Shown: positions 1 to 7,073 of the stretch, in pieces
Layout: every line of letters begins with the position of its first letter
Numbering within the stretch: the first letter of the stretch is position 1
Source: UBA2897 sp036733925
GTDB lineage: Bacteria; Bacillota; Negativicutes; Selenomonadales; Selenomonadaceae
NCBI GenBank assembly: GCA_036733925.1
Contig: DAIMZO010000030.1
Location: 1 to 19,179 of the forward strand
Length of the DNA: 19,179 nt
Reading direction: 5' to 3'
The notes under the pieces: model-generated
Told to the model about the DNA's origin: nothing
Seen by the model: the letters and a program-made list of their open reading frames with translations, nothing else
Database searches by the model: none
Translations under genes and position numbers: made by a program

Positions 1-46
1 GTGGGGCGCCGCACGAGCTGAAACTCGTGCGGCGCCCCACTTTTTT
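1..46 (+). terminator. Strong rho-independent terminator
   Basis: A perfect 17-bp GC-rich stem (1-17 with 24-40) has a 6-nt loop and is followed by six T at 41-46. The T tract lies on the right, so it would stop rightward transcription arriving from a gene outside the window. That transcript would converge on ychF. Whether it also works leftward cannot be judged, because the window begins at base 1. Confidence 0.85.
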
Positions 47-54
47 ACAATCAA

Positions 55-77
55 TGCCTTCCCCCGAGGGGAAGGCA
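55..77 (-). terminator. Weak hairpin after ychF
   Basis: A 10-bp stem (55-64 with 68-77) has a 3-nt loop and lies 4 nt past the ychF stop. On the minus strand it is followed by TTGATTGT, a poor U tract, so it may be a weak terminator or only a 3' stabilising hairpin for the operon. Confidence 0.45.
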
Positions 78-81
78 ATAA

Positions 82-1188
82 TCACACGTTGAAGCGGAAG
101 TTGACGACGTCGCCGTTCTGCATGACGTAGTCCTTGCCTTCGACGCGGACGAGGCCCTTCTCACGCGCGGCGGCAACGCTGCCGTTCGCGACGAGGTCGT
201 CGAAGTTCACGACCTCCGCGCGGATGAAGCCGCGTTCGAAGTCCGTATGGATCTTGCCGGCCGCCTTCGGCGCGGTCGTGCCCTTCGTGATGGTCCAGGC
301 GCGGCACTCATCCGGGCCGGCCGTCAGGAACGTCTGCAGGCCGAGCAGGTCGAACGCCGCCTTGATCAGGCGGTCGAGGCCGCTCTCCGTCTCGCCGAGA
401 TCCTCGAGGAAGGCCTTTGCCTCCTCCTCGTCGAGCTCCGCAATCTCCGACTCCACTTTCGCCGAAATCGCGATAACCTTCGCGCCCTCTTCCTGCGCGA
501 ATTCCTTGACCTTCTGCACGTACGGATTCTCGTCGTAGGCCGTCGCAATCTCATCCTCGGCGACATTCGCGACGTAGAGCGTCGGCTTCAGCGTCAGCAG
601 GTTCATCTCTTTGATCAGCTCGAGCTCGTCATCCGTGAGCCCGACCTGGCGGGCCGGCTTGCCCTCGTCGAGCGCGGCCTTGATCTTGCGGCAGACCGCG
701 TCTTCCTCGCGCGCCTCTTTGCTGCCGGACTTCGCGATTTTCGCGAGCTTCATGATGCGCTTCTCGACAATCTCGAGGTCAGCGAGGCAGAGCTCGGTCT
801 GGATGATATCGATGTCGCGGAGCGGGTCGATGCTGCCCTCGACATGCGTGATGTTCGGATCCTCGAAGCAGCGCACGACATGCGCGACCGCGTCGACCTG
901 ACGGATATGCTCGAGGAACTTGTTGCCGAGGCCCTCGCCCTTGGACGCGCCCTTGACGAGGCCGGCGATATCGACGAAGCGCACGGACGCCGGGGTCGTC
1001 TTCTTCGAGTCGTACATCTTGTGCAGGACCTCGAGGCGCGGATCCGGCACCGCGACGACGCCGACATTCGGCTCAATCGTGCAGAACGGGAAGTTCGCGG
1101 CCTCCGCGCCTGCCTTCGTGATGGCGTTGAACAGCGTGCTCTTGCCGACATTCGGCAGACCGACAATACCTACTTCTAGATTACTCAA
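82..1188 (-). CDS. ychF: Redox-regulated ATPase/GTPase YchF (Obg-related)
   Basis: YchF is a universally conserved cytosolic P-loop protein of the TRAFAC class. It prefers ATP and associates with ribosomes. The P-loop GLPNVGKST is at residues 10-18, followed by the switch segment DIAGLVKGASKGEGLGN. The G4 position reads NVAEDE rather than NKxD, which is the family hallmark and the reason for ATP preference. A coiled-coil region occupies about residues 130-175, and a TGS domain forms roughly the last 85 residues, ending in NFRFNV. The 368-aa length is normal. The start is TTG at 1186-1188, chosen because AAAGGTGGA lies just upstream and the N-terminus MSNLEVGIVGLPN fits the family. It is the last gene of the leftward operon, 44 nt after upp. 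Confidence 0.97.
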   Translation of the reverse strand: MSNLEVGIVGLPNVGKSTLFNAITKAGAEAANFPFCTIEPNVGVVAVPDPRLEVLHKMYDSKKTTPASVRFVDIAGLVKGASKGEGLGNKFLEHIRQVDAVAHVVRCFEDPNITHVEGSIDPLRDIDIIQTELCLADLEIVEKRIMKLAKIAKSGSKEAREEDAVCRKIKAALDEGKPARQVGLTDDELELIKEMNLLTLKPTLYVANVAEDEIATAYDENPYVQKVKEFAQEEGAKVIAISAKVESEIAELDEEEAKAFLEDLGETESGLDRLIKAAFDLLGLQTFLTAGPDECRAWTITKGTTAPKAAGKIHTDFERGFIRAEVVNFDDLVANGSVAAAREKGLVRVEGKDYVMQNGDVVNFRFNV

Positions 1189-1232
1189 TGGATTCTTCCA
1201 CCTTTTCTATTTCTATTGCGATTTTCCGGGAA

Positions 1233-1871
1233 TCAGAGCGTGCCGAAGATGCGGTCGCCGGCATCGCCGAGCCCCGGGACGATATAACCTTTGTCGTTGA
1301 GCTTCTCATCGATGGCCGCGACGTAGAGCGGCACGTCCGGATGATTCTGGTTGAGCAGCCGGATGCCCTCCGGTGCCGACACGAGGCACATCATGATGAT
1401 GGATTTCGCACCCTTCTGCTTGAGCAGGCTGAGCGCGGCATCCGCCGAGCCGCCCGTCGCGAGCATCGGGTCGACAACGATCAGCGTGCGTTCCGCGACA
1501 TCTTTCGGCAGCTTGCAATAGTACTCGACCGGCTTCAGCGTATCCGGGTCGCGGTACATGCCGACATGGCCGACGCGTGCCGCCGGGATCATGTTGATGA
1601 CGCCGCTGAGCATGCCGAGCCCCGCGCGCAGGATTGGCACGACGCCGACCTTCTTGCCGCCGAGCTGCTTGCCCGTGCATTTCGCGACCGGGGTCTCGAT
1701 CTCGATATCCTCGAGCGGGAAATCCCGCGTGATCTCATAGGTCATGAGCATGGAGATTTCCTCGAGCAGCTCGCGGAAATCTTTCGTCCCCGTCTCCTTC
1801 TTGCGCATCAGCGTGAGCTTGTGCTGGATGAGCGGGTGGTCGATGACCTGTACCTTCAATTCCTCTGCCAT
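1233..1871 (-). CDS. upp: Uracil phosphoribosyltransferase
   Basis: Upp converts uracil and PRPP to UMP in pyrimidine salvage in the cytosol. The PRPP-binding loop VVDPMLATGGSA is at residues 132-143, and the C-terminal uracil-binding segment GLGDAGDRIFGT is at 200-211. PILRAGLGM at 79-87 is also characteristic. Its 212 aa match the family's usual ~209. The start ATG follows AGAGGAGAG about 15 nt upstream, within the 21-nt gap after rpiB. It sits between rpiB and ychF in the same operon. Adjacency to rpiB is functionally sensible, since ribose-5-phosphate is the precursor of PRPP, but the link is inferred. Confidence 0.97.
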   Translation of the reverse strand: MAEELKVQVIDHPLIQHKLTLMRKKETGTKDFRELLEEISMLMTYEITRDFPLEDIEIETPVAKCTGKQLGGKKVGVVPILRAGLGMLSGVINMIPAARVGHVGMYRDPDTLKPVEYYCKLPKDVAERTLIVVDPMLATGGSADAALSLLKQKGAKSIIMMCLVSAPEGIRLLNQNHPDVPLYVAAIDEKLNDKGYIVPGLGDAGDRIFGTL

Positions 1872-1892
1872 AGCGCTTTCCGTCTCTCCTCT

Positions 1893-2339
1893 TTACTGTT
1901 TCTTTTCAAGGGCCATGATCTTATTCACGCGGCGCTCATGGCGGCCACCGTCGAACCCGGTCTCAACCCACGCGCGCACAATCTCGCCGGCCGGGCCGAA
2001 GCCGAGCACGCGGCCGCCCATCGCGAGCACGTTCGCGTTATTGTGGTGACGGGACATCTTCGCGGAGTACACATCGTTGCAGAGCGCACAGCGGATGCCC
2101 TTGATTTTGTTGCAGGCAATCGAGATGCCGATGCCCGTGCCACAGAGCGCGATGCCGCGGTCAGACTTGCCCGAGACGACGTCCGCACAGACTTTTTCCG
2201 CGATATCCGGATAGTCCACGGAATCCGTGCCGAACGTACCGACATCATTGACCTCGATATTTTCGTACTCTTTGAGCACCATCTTGATCTCTTCTTTGAG
2301 CTGTACGGCGCCGTGGTCGCTGCCAATCGTAATCTTCAT
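1893..2339 (-). CDS. rpiB: Ribose-5-phosphate isomerase B
   Basis: RpiB interconverts ribose-5-phosphate and ribulose-5-phosphate in the pentose phosphate pathway (LacA/RpiB family). SDHGA is at residues 7-11. Cys66 in ALCGTGIGIS is the expected catalytic base with the phosphate-binding glycines. SRHHNNANVLAMGGR at about 96-110 carries the active-site histidines. The 148-aa length is normal. An AGGGTGAAG ribosome-binding site precedes the ATG. It follows the Sua5 gene by 51 nt, the widest gap in the run. The gap contains a TGGTAAGAT that could act as an extended -10, but no matching -35 is evident, so an internal promoter is only possible. Confidence 0.96.
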   Translation of the reverse strand: MKITIGSDHGAVQLKEEIKMVLKEYENIEVNDVGTFGTDSVDYPDIAEKVCADVVSGKSDRGIALCGTGIGISIACNKIKGIRCALCNDVYSAKMSRHHNNANVLAMGGRVLGFGPAGEIVRAWVETGFDGGRHERRVNKIMALEKKQ

Positions 2340-2390
2340 CGAAACTTCACCCTTCTTCTATGACTCAATCTCTTTCTATCTTACCATAAA

Positions 2391-3446
2391 TCAGATTTCA
2401 ATGCTATGGAAACCGCTCGCCTTGTGCAGCCGGTTCATGATGGCGAGGCCGAGGCCCTTCTCCGTCGTGCCCTCGCCGAGCAGCACATCCGCGTCCGTAT
2501 CGTTGAATGCGATGAGCTTTTCATAGATGTTCGCGGCGATGGCCCGCAGATCACCCTGCGGCCCGTACGCCATGAGCCTTCCCTGCGGCAGCAGGTCGCG
2601 GAGGCCGTCTGTGACCTCGCTGCTTGCGAGCACGCCGGGGCGGTGCCCCTCGGCGAGCAGCCGCTTCACCTGACGGCGGAAGGCCGGCAGCATCTTTTCT
2701 GCCGGGCCCTCGAGCAGGGTCATCGGCGCGTCCGGCGCGTAATGCTTGTACTTCATGCCCGGCGCCTTCGGCACGGTCTTCGCGCCGACGATGGCCGGAT
2801 CGAGCTTCACACCGCCGAGCACTTCCTCGAGCATCTCACGCGTGACCGCGCCGGGGCGCAGGATCACCGCGACGGGCCCCGTGCAGTCGACGATGGTCGA
2901 CTCGACGCCAAAACGGCACGGCCCGCCGTCGAGAATCATCGGGATCCGGCCGTCCATATCGCGCAGCACGGATGCCGCCGTCGTCGGGCTCGGCCGACCG
3001 GAGATATTCGCGGACGGCGCGGCAATCGGCACGCCAGCCGCACGGATCATCGCACGCGCAACCTCATTCTCCGGCATGCGCACGCCGACGGTCGAAAGGC
3101 CGCCCGTGATGCGGTCCGGCACGATGTCCTTGCGCTCGAGGATCAGCGTGATCGGGCCGGGGCAGAACGCCGCGAGCAGCTTCTCCGCGATATCCGGGAT
3201 TTCCCGTGCGATCTCGTCGACCATCGTGCGGTCCGCGACGTGCAGAATCAGCGGGTTATCCGACGGCCGCCCTTTCGCCTCATAGATCTTCGCGCAGGCC
3301 TCAGCATCCAGCCCGTCCGCGCCGAGCCCGTAGACCGTCTCCGTCGGGAACGCGACGAGCCCGCCGCCGCGCAAGATCTTCCCCGCGCGTGCGAGCTGTG
3401 CCTGCTGTGCGCGGATATCCGTTATCTTTACGACTTCTGTCTTCAA
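2391..3446 (-). CDS. ywlC: L-threonylcarbamoyladenylate synthase (Sua5/YwlC type)
   Basis: The enzyme makes threonylcarbamoyl-AMP from threonine, bicarbonate and ATP, the first step of t6A37 formation on ANN-decoding tRNAs. The YrdC-like catalytic domain covers about residues 10-205, with PTETVYGLG at 34-42, KGRPSDNPL at 58-66 (KxR) and SANISG at 145-150 (SxN). Roughly residues 235-350 form the C-terminal Sua5 domain, so at 351 aa this is the long Sua5 form, not the short TsaC form. It follows prmC by 12 nt. The prfA-prmC-Sua5 order is a common Firmicutes arrangement and groups translation-fidelity genes. Confidence 0.95.
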   Translation of the reverse strand: MKTEVVKITDIRAQQAQLARAGKILRGGGLVAFPTETVYGLGADGLDAEACAKIYEAKGRPSDNPLILHVADRTMVDEIAREIPDIAEKLLAAFCPGPITLILERKDIVPDRITGGLSTVGVRMPENEVARAMIRAAGVPIAAPSANISGRPSPTTAASVLRDMDGRIPMILDGGPCRFGVESTIVDCTGPVAVILRPGAVTREMLEEVLGGVKLDPAIVGAKTVPKAPGMKYKHYAPDAPMTLLEGPAEKMLPAFRRQVKRLLAEGHRPGVLASSEVTDGLRDLLPQGRLMAYGPQGDLRAIAANIYEKLIAFNDTDADVLLGEGTTEKGLGLAIMNRLHKASGFHSIEI

Positions 3447-3458
3447 TTTCTACGCCTC

Positions 3459-4340
3459 TTATTTCCGCCAGGCAAGAGCCACGCGGTCGATGCCTGCATA
3501 ATCTTTCTGAATCTCGGTACGCTCCGCCGCGTAGGCAGGTTCAGTCTGGATCAGTTCCGCGACCTGCCCTGCCTCATGGATGCCGACCTCCATCGCAAGG
3601 AAACCGCCCTCGCGCAGGTACGCGGGAGCCTCGTGCACAAGCTTGCGATAGAAATCGAGGCCATCCGCGCCGCCATCGAGTGCGCCCCGCGGCTCATATT
3701 TCCGCACGTCTTCCTGCAAGCCAGCGAGATCTGCGGTCGGGATATAGGGCGGATTGGAGAGGATGGCGTCAAAAGTCCGCCCCGAGAGCGGCGCGAGCAG
3801 ATTCCCCGTGAAGAATTCCACGCGGTCGCGCACGCCAAGCGCATCGGCATTCTCCTCGGCGACGGCACGCGCCTCCGGCGAAATATCGACCGTGCAGGCG
3901 CGCGCTTCCGGCATCTCGTGCAGGATGGAGAGGCAGATGGCACCGCTCCCGGTGCCGATATCGGCAAAGACCGGCCCCTCGCCATCCTCCGGGTGCATAT
4001 TCCGCAAGGCGTCGATAGCCGCCTGCACGAGGATCTCCGTATCGGGGCGCGGCACGAGCGTCGCGGGCGTGACCTTGAACGGCAGGCCCATGAATTCTTT
4101 CTCGCCCGTGATATAGGCGACCGGCACGCGGCTCACGCGCTGCTTGATCATTTTGTGGAACGCCGCGAGCTCGTCTTTCTCGAGCGGCTCGTCGAAATGC
4201 ACGTAGAGGTAGATGCGCTCCTTCTTCAGCAGATGCCCGAGCAGCACCTCCGCGTCGAGCCGCGGGCTCTCGATGCCCTTCTGCGCGAAGAACTGTTCCG
4301 TCCATTTCAGGATGTGCCCTATCGTCCAGACTTCAGCCAT
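3459..4340 (-). CDS. prmC: Peptide chain release factor N5-glutamine methyltransferase
   Basis: PrmC uses S-adenosylmethionine to methylate the glutamine of the GGQ motif of class I release factors, raising their termination activity. An N-terminal helical substrate-binding domain covers about residues 1-85. The SAM-binding motif FADIGTGSG is at 125-133, and the catalytic NPPY is at 196-199, which holds the target glutamine. At 293 aa it is the usual size. It starts 21 nt after prfA, which encodes its substrate, and the two are almost certainly co-transcribed. The ATG is supported by the family N-terminus (MAEVWTIGHILKWT). Confidence 0.96.
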   Translation of the reverse strand: MAEVWTIGHILKWTEQFFAQKGIESPRLDAEVLLGHLLKKERIYLYVHFDEPLEKDELAAFHKMIKQRVSRVPVAYITGEKEFMGLPFKVTPATLVPRPDTEILVQAAIDALRNMHPEDGEGPVFADIGTGSGAICLSILHEMPEARACTVDISPEARAVAEENADALGVRDRVEFFTGNLLAPLSGRTFDAILSNPPYIPTADLAGLQEDVRKYEPRGALDGGADGLDFYRKLVHEAPAYLREGGFLAMEVGIHEAGQVAELIQTEPAYAAERTEIQKDYAGIDRVALAWRK

Positions 4341-4361
4341 GAAATGCCGTCCCCCCTGTTT

Positions 4362-5429
4362 TCACTGGATCTGTTTCAGCTGCTCGGCCTGGTCGGCGGT
4401 GATCAGCGCGTTCAGCAGCTCGTCGAGGTCGCCGTCCAGGATCGCGTCGATCTTGTGCAGGGTCAGCCCGATCCGGTGGTCGGTCACGCGGCCCTGCGGG
4501 AAATTGTAGGTGCGGATGCGCTCGCTGCGGTCCCCGCTGCCAACCTGGCTCTTGCGGTTCGCGGCCACGGCATCCGCCTGCTGCTGCTGCGCGAGATCCT
4601 GCAAGCGCGCGCGCAGCACCTTCATCGCCTTCTCCTTGTTCTTGAGCTGCGATTTCTCGTCCTGGCACTGCACGACAAGTCCCGTCGGCAGATGCGTGAT
4701 GCGGATAGCCGTCTCCGTCCGGTTGACATACTGGCCGCCTGCGCCGTGCGCGCAGTAGGTGTCGATGCGCAGATCCTTCGGGTCGATCTCAACGTCGACC
4801 TCCTCGGCCTCCGGCAGCACCGCGACGGTCGCCGCCGACGTATGGATGCGCCCGCCCGACTCCGTGACCGGCACGCGCTGCACGCGGTGCGTGCCGCTCT
4901 CGTATTTCAGCCGACTGTACGCGCCGCGCCCGTTCACCAGGAACACGATTTCCTTGAAGCCGCCGATGCCCGTCGCATTGCTATCGAGCACCTCGACCTT
5001 CCAGCCCTTCTTCTCCGCGTAGCGCGAATACATGCGGAACAGGTCGCCCGCGAAAAGCGCGGCCTCATCGCCGCCGACGCCGCCGCGGATCTCGACGATG
5101 ACGTTCTTCTCATCGTTCGGATCCTTCGGCAGCAGCAGGATGGGGAGCGCCTCGCGGAGAGCCTGCTGGCGCTCGGTCAGCGCGGTGATCTCCTGCTCCG
5201 CGAGATGGCGCATCTCATCGTCGAGCGGCTCATTGAACAGCGCCTTGTCCTCCTCGATGTCCTTCGTGACCTTCTTGTACTCGCGGAATTTCTCGACGAT
5301 TGGCGCGAGCTCCGCATGCTCTTTGCTGCAGCGCTGCCAGCGGTCCATATCCTGCAGGATATCCGGATCCGCGATCATCGACTCGAGCTCGCGATATTTA
5401 TCCTCTACCGCCTGGAGTTTCTCCAACAC
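4362..5429 (-). CDS. prfA: Peptide chain release factor 1
   Basis: RF1 recognises UAA and UAG stop codons in the ribosomal A site and triggers peptide release. The stop-codon-reading tripeptide is PVT at residues 187-189, the RF1-type PxT signature rather than the SPF of RF2. The peptidyl-tRNA hydrolysis motif GGQ is at 231-233 within HGAGGQYVNRTETAIR. The N-terminal helical domain covers about 1-100. The 355-aa length is standard, with no frameshift as in prfB. It follows DUF1385 by 30 nt and is followed by prmC, whose product methylates Gln233. Confidence 0.98.
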   Translation of the reverse strand: MLEKLQAVEDKYRELESMIADPDILQDMDRWQRCSKEHAELAPIVEKFREYKKVTKDIEEDKALFNEPLDDEMRHLAEQEITALTERQQALREALPILLLPKDPNDEKNVIVEIRGGVGGDEAALFAGDLFRMYSRYAEKKGWKVEVLDSNATGIGGFKEIVFLVNGRGAYSRLKYESGTHRVQRVPVTESGGRIHTSAATVAVLPEAEEVDVEIDPKDLRIDTYCAHGAGGQYVNRTETAIRITHLPTGLVVQCQDEKSQLKNKEKAMKVLRARLQDLAQQQQADAVAANRKSQVGSGDRSERIRTYNFPQGRVTDHRIGLTLHKIDAILDGDLDELLNALITADQAEQLKQIQ

Positions 5430-5459
5430 AGTTATTCCTCCCCTTCCCGGACAGAGGCT

Positions 5460-6419
5460 TTACTGTGCGGCGGCCTCCGCCAGTTTTCCTTTTTCATCCG
5501 TTTCCGCATCCTGCGGCGCGGCTTTCTCCGTATTCCGGTACTCACCGGAGCCGGCCGGAATCTCCTCCGGCGGCAGGACTGCCTTGACCGACTCAATCGC
5601 GACCTCGACCATATCATCCTGCGGCGGCCGCGTCGTCAGATACTGGAGCCAGAGCCCCGGCTTCACGAGCTGCAGCAGCACCGGATTCGTCGTGCGCCCC
5701 GCGACGCGGATCAGCTCATAGGAGATGCCCGCCACGACCGGCAGCAGCAGCACGCGGCTCACGATGCGCCAGAACAGGTTCGGCCAGCCGAGGAACGCGA
5801 AGACGAAGATTGACACGAGCATCACGATGAGCAGGAAGTTCGTGCCACAGCGCGGGTGCAGCCGCGAGAACTTCTGCACGTTCTCGACGGTCAGCGGCAG
5901 CCCGGCCTCGTAGCAATGGATAGTCTTGTGCTCGGCGCCGTGGTACTGGAACACGCGCCGGATATCCTTCATGCGCGAGATGCCCCAGATATACGCGAGG
6001 AAGATCACGAGCCGCAGCACGCCCTCCATGAGGTTCAGCTTGAACGGGTCATCCGTCGTGAAATGGAAGAGCTTCGCCCCGGCCGTCGGGATCGCGATGA
6101 ACAGCACGCTTGCGAGCACGAGTGCGAACGCGATGGTCATGGCCATCTCCCGGTCGCTGAGCTGCTCTTCCTCCTCGCCCGCCATCTTGGCGGAATAGGA
6201 CAGCGAGCGGATGCCGATGACGAGCGACTCGATCAGGGACACCGTGCCGCGCAGCATCGGCTTCTTCAGGATCGGGTATTTCTCGTTGATGGAGTGGACT
6301 TCCTTCGTCTCCACCTGAATCCTGCCGTTCGGGTCGCGCACCGCCGTCGCGGTGAGCTTCGGCCCGCGCATCATAACCCCTTCGATGACGGCCTGGCCGC
6401 CAACCATCAATTTTGCCAT
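5460..6419 (-). CDS. DUF1385 membrane protein (YqhQ family)
   Basis: This is a conserved integral membrane protein of unknown function, corresponding to Bacillus YqhQ. The family signature GGQAVIEGVMMRGP lies at residues 6-19 from the chosen start. Hydrophobic segments can be seen around TIAFALVLASVLFIAIP, LVIFLAYIWGI, FLLIVMLVSIFVFAFLGWP and VSRVLLLPVVAGISYELI, suggesting at least four membrane passes. GAEHKTIHCYE is another conserved family stretch. The C-terminus (about the last 35 residues) is charged and low in complexity. I chose the internal ATG at 6417-6419 because GGAGAAA sits 8 nt before it. A longer reading from 6443 would add 8 residues without a good ribosome-binding site. It is the usual neighbour of rpmE and prfA in Firmicutes. 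Confidence 0.93.
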   Translation of the reverse strand: MAKLMVGGQAVIEGVMMRGPKLTATAVRDPNGRIQVETKEVHSINEKYPILKKPMLRGTVSLIESLVIGIRSLSYSAKMAGEEEEQLSDREMAMTIAFALVLASVLFIAIPTAGAKLFHFTTDDPFKLNLMEGVLRLVIFLAYIWGISRMKDIRRVFQYHGAEHKTIHCYEAGLPLTVENVQKFSRLHPRCGTNFLLIVMLVSIFVFAFLGWPNLFWRIVSRVLLLPVVAGISYELIRVAGRTTNPVLLQLVKPGLWLQYLTTRPPQDDMVEVAIESVKAVLPPEEIPAGSGEYRNTEKAAPQDAETDEKGKLAEAAAQ

Positions 6420-6458
6420 AACTTTTCTCCAAGCGAAAACCATACGATACTCTACGTT

Positions 6459-6480
6459 ATTCTACCATAGATTCTACCAT
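6459..6480 (-). promoter_or_regulatory. Tandem extended -10 elements before the DUF1385 operon
   Basis: The 10-mer ATGGTAGAAT (minus strand) occurs twice, at 6471-6480 and 6459-6468, separated by 2 nt. Each copy reads as an extended -10 (TG-N-TAGAAT). No good -35 box is visible at 17 nt for either. It lies downstream of the rpmE terminator and 40-60 nt before the DUF1385 start, so it is a plausible promoter for the seven-gene run. Confidence 0.55.
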
Positions 6481-6514
6481 GCGTACCAAAAATTTCGCTG
6501 AAAAATGCGCACGC

Positions 6515-6550
6515 AAAAAGAAAGCAGAACAGAATGCTCTGCCCTGCTTT
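6515..6550 (-). terminator. rpmE terminator
   Basis: A hairpin between 6521-6527 and 6544-6550 (AAAGCAG/CTGCTTT), with an inner 4-bp stem, is followed on the minus strand by CTTTTTG. It begins 13 nt after the rpmE stop. It should separate rpmE from the DUF1385 operon at least partly. Confidence 0.8.
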
Positions 6551-6562
6551 CCCCGCTTGCAC

Positions 6563-6763
6563 TCAGTGCTTGCCGTAACGCTTGTTGAACTTCTCGATAC
6601 GGCCGCCCGCCTTGACGTCGCGCTGACGTCCTGTGAAGAACGGATGGCATTTCGAGCAAACATCGACGTGGAGCTCTTTCTTCGTGGAGCCCGTCTTGAA
6701 CGTGTTGCCGCAGCCGCAGATGACGGTTGCCTCATAATAATCCGGATGGATTCCCTTTTTCAT
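6563..6763 (-). CDS. rpmE: 50S ribosomal protein bL31, zinc-binding type
   Basis: bL31 binds the large subunit and bridges to the 30S head. The 66-aa protein MKKGIHPDYYEATVICGCGN... carries the zinc-binding C+ pattern Cys16, Cys18, Cys36, Cys39, so it is the zinc-dependent form rather than the zinc-free paralogue. The start at 6761-6763 is set by GAGGTG 8 nt upstream and by family alignment. An in-frame extension to 6874 would add 37 residues unlike bL31 and is rejected. It has its own promoter, a structured leader and a terminator. In many Firmicutes rho lies just upstream of rpmE; here a divergent ClpX-like gene takes that place. Confidence 0.98.
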   Translation of the reverse strand: MKKGIHPDYYEATVICGCGNTFKTGSTKKELHVDVCSKCHPFFTGRQRDVKAGGRIEKFNKRYGKH

Positions 6764-6930
6764 GCTGATACACCTCGCTTTCCCCCAAAGACCTAAAAGC
6801 CTTGGAATAGATACAAGCACGCTTCTGCACGCTTGGTTAGACCTGGCTTCCCACTTGGGGGAACAGCCGGTCATTGCGGGCTGCTTTGACAGCCCTTGAC
6901 CTGGAAAACAGACGTCAGTACGTCCGTTAC
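6764..6930 (-). promoter_or_regulatory. Structured rpmE 5' leader (candidate bL31 autoregulatory leader)
   Basis: About 165 nt separate the predicted transcription start (~6930) from the rpmE ATG. Five consecutive hairpins can be drawn on the minus-strand RNA: 6928-6907 (8 bp), 6895-6878 (GGGCTG/CAGCCC), 6871-6841 (ACC-GGC-TTCCC with GGGAA-GCC-GGT), 6834-6815 (8 bp, AGAA loop) and 6805-6785 (6 bp), the last ending 9 nt before the GAGGTG ribosome-binding site. No T tract follows any of them, so control of translation rather than attenuation is more likely. Leaders of this kind have been proposed for bL31 genes, but I cannot match it to a named family by eye. Confidence 0.55.
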
Positions 6931-6936
6931 CTGCCT

Positions 6937-6965
6937 ATTTTATCACAGAAAAGAGGCCGATGCAA
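6937..6965 (-). promoter_or_regulatory. Sigma-A promoter of rpmE
   Basis: On the minus strand: TTGCAT (6965-6960), a 17-nt spacer, then TAAAAT (6942-6937). TG one base before the -10 adds an extended -10 element. The predicted start is near 6930. It stands back to back with the ClpX-like gene promoter, the two -35 boxes being 10 bp apart. Confidence 0.8.
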
Positions 6966-6975
6966 GAAAAACCGC

Positions 6976-7004
6976 TTGAAAAAAATGTCTTTCTATTAGA
7001 TAAT
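6976..7004 (+). promoter_or_regulatory. Sigma-A promoter of the ClpX-like gene
   Basis: TTGAAA (6976-6981), a 17-nt spacer and GATAAT (6999-7004) form a near-consensus promoter, giving a start near 7011 and a leader of about 63 nt. It rules out the longer reading of the gene from 6960, whose first codons would precede the transcript. Confidence 0.8.
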
Positions 7005-7073
7005 GATAGAGGCAGAATCATTTTGAACATTTACGCGCAGAACGCGCGCCGCAATAAGAAAGGAAGATTCTCT

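Noticed and set aside
1188..2363. 391-codon open frame on the plus strand
   Set aside because: It is antisense to upp and rpiB, which are certain.
2406..5813. 1135-codon open frame on the plus strand
   Set aside because: It is antisense to Sua5, prmC, prfA and part of DUF1385, all of which have clear family motifs. Long antisense frames are common in GC-rich genes with biased third positions, and this one is Arg/His/Asp-rich without domains.
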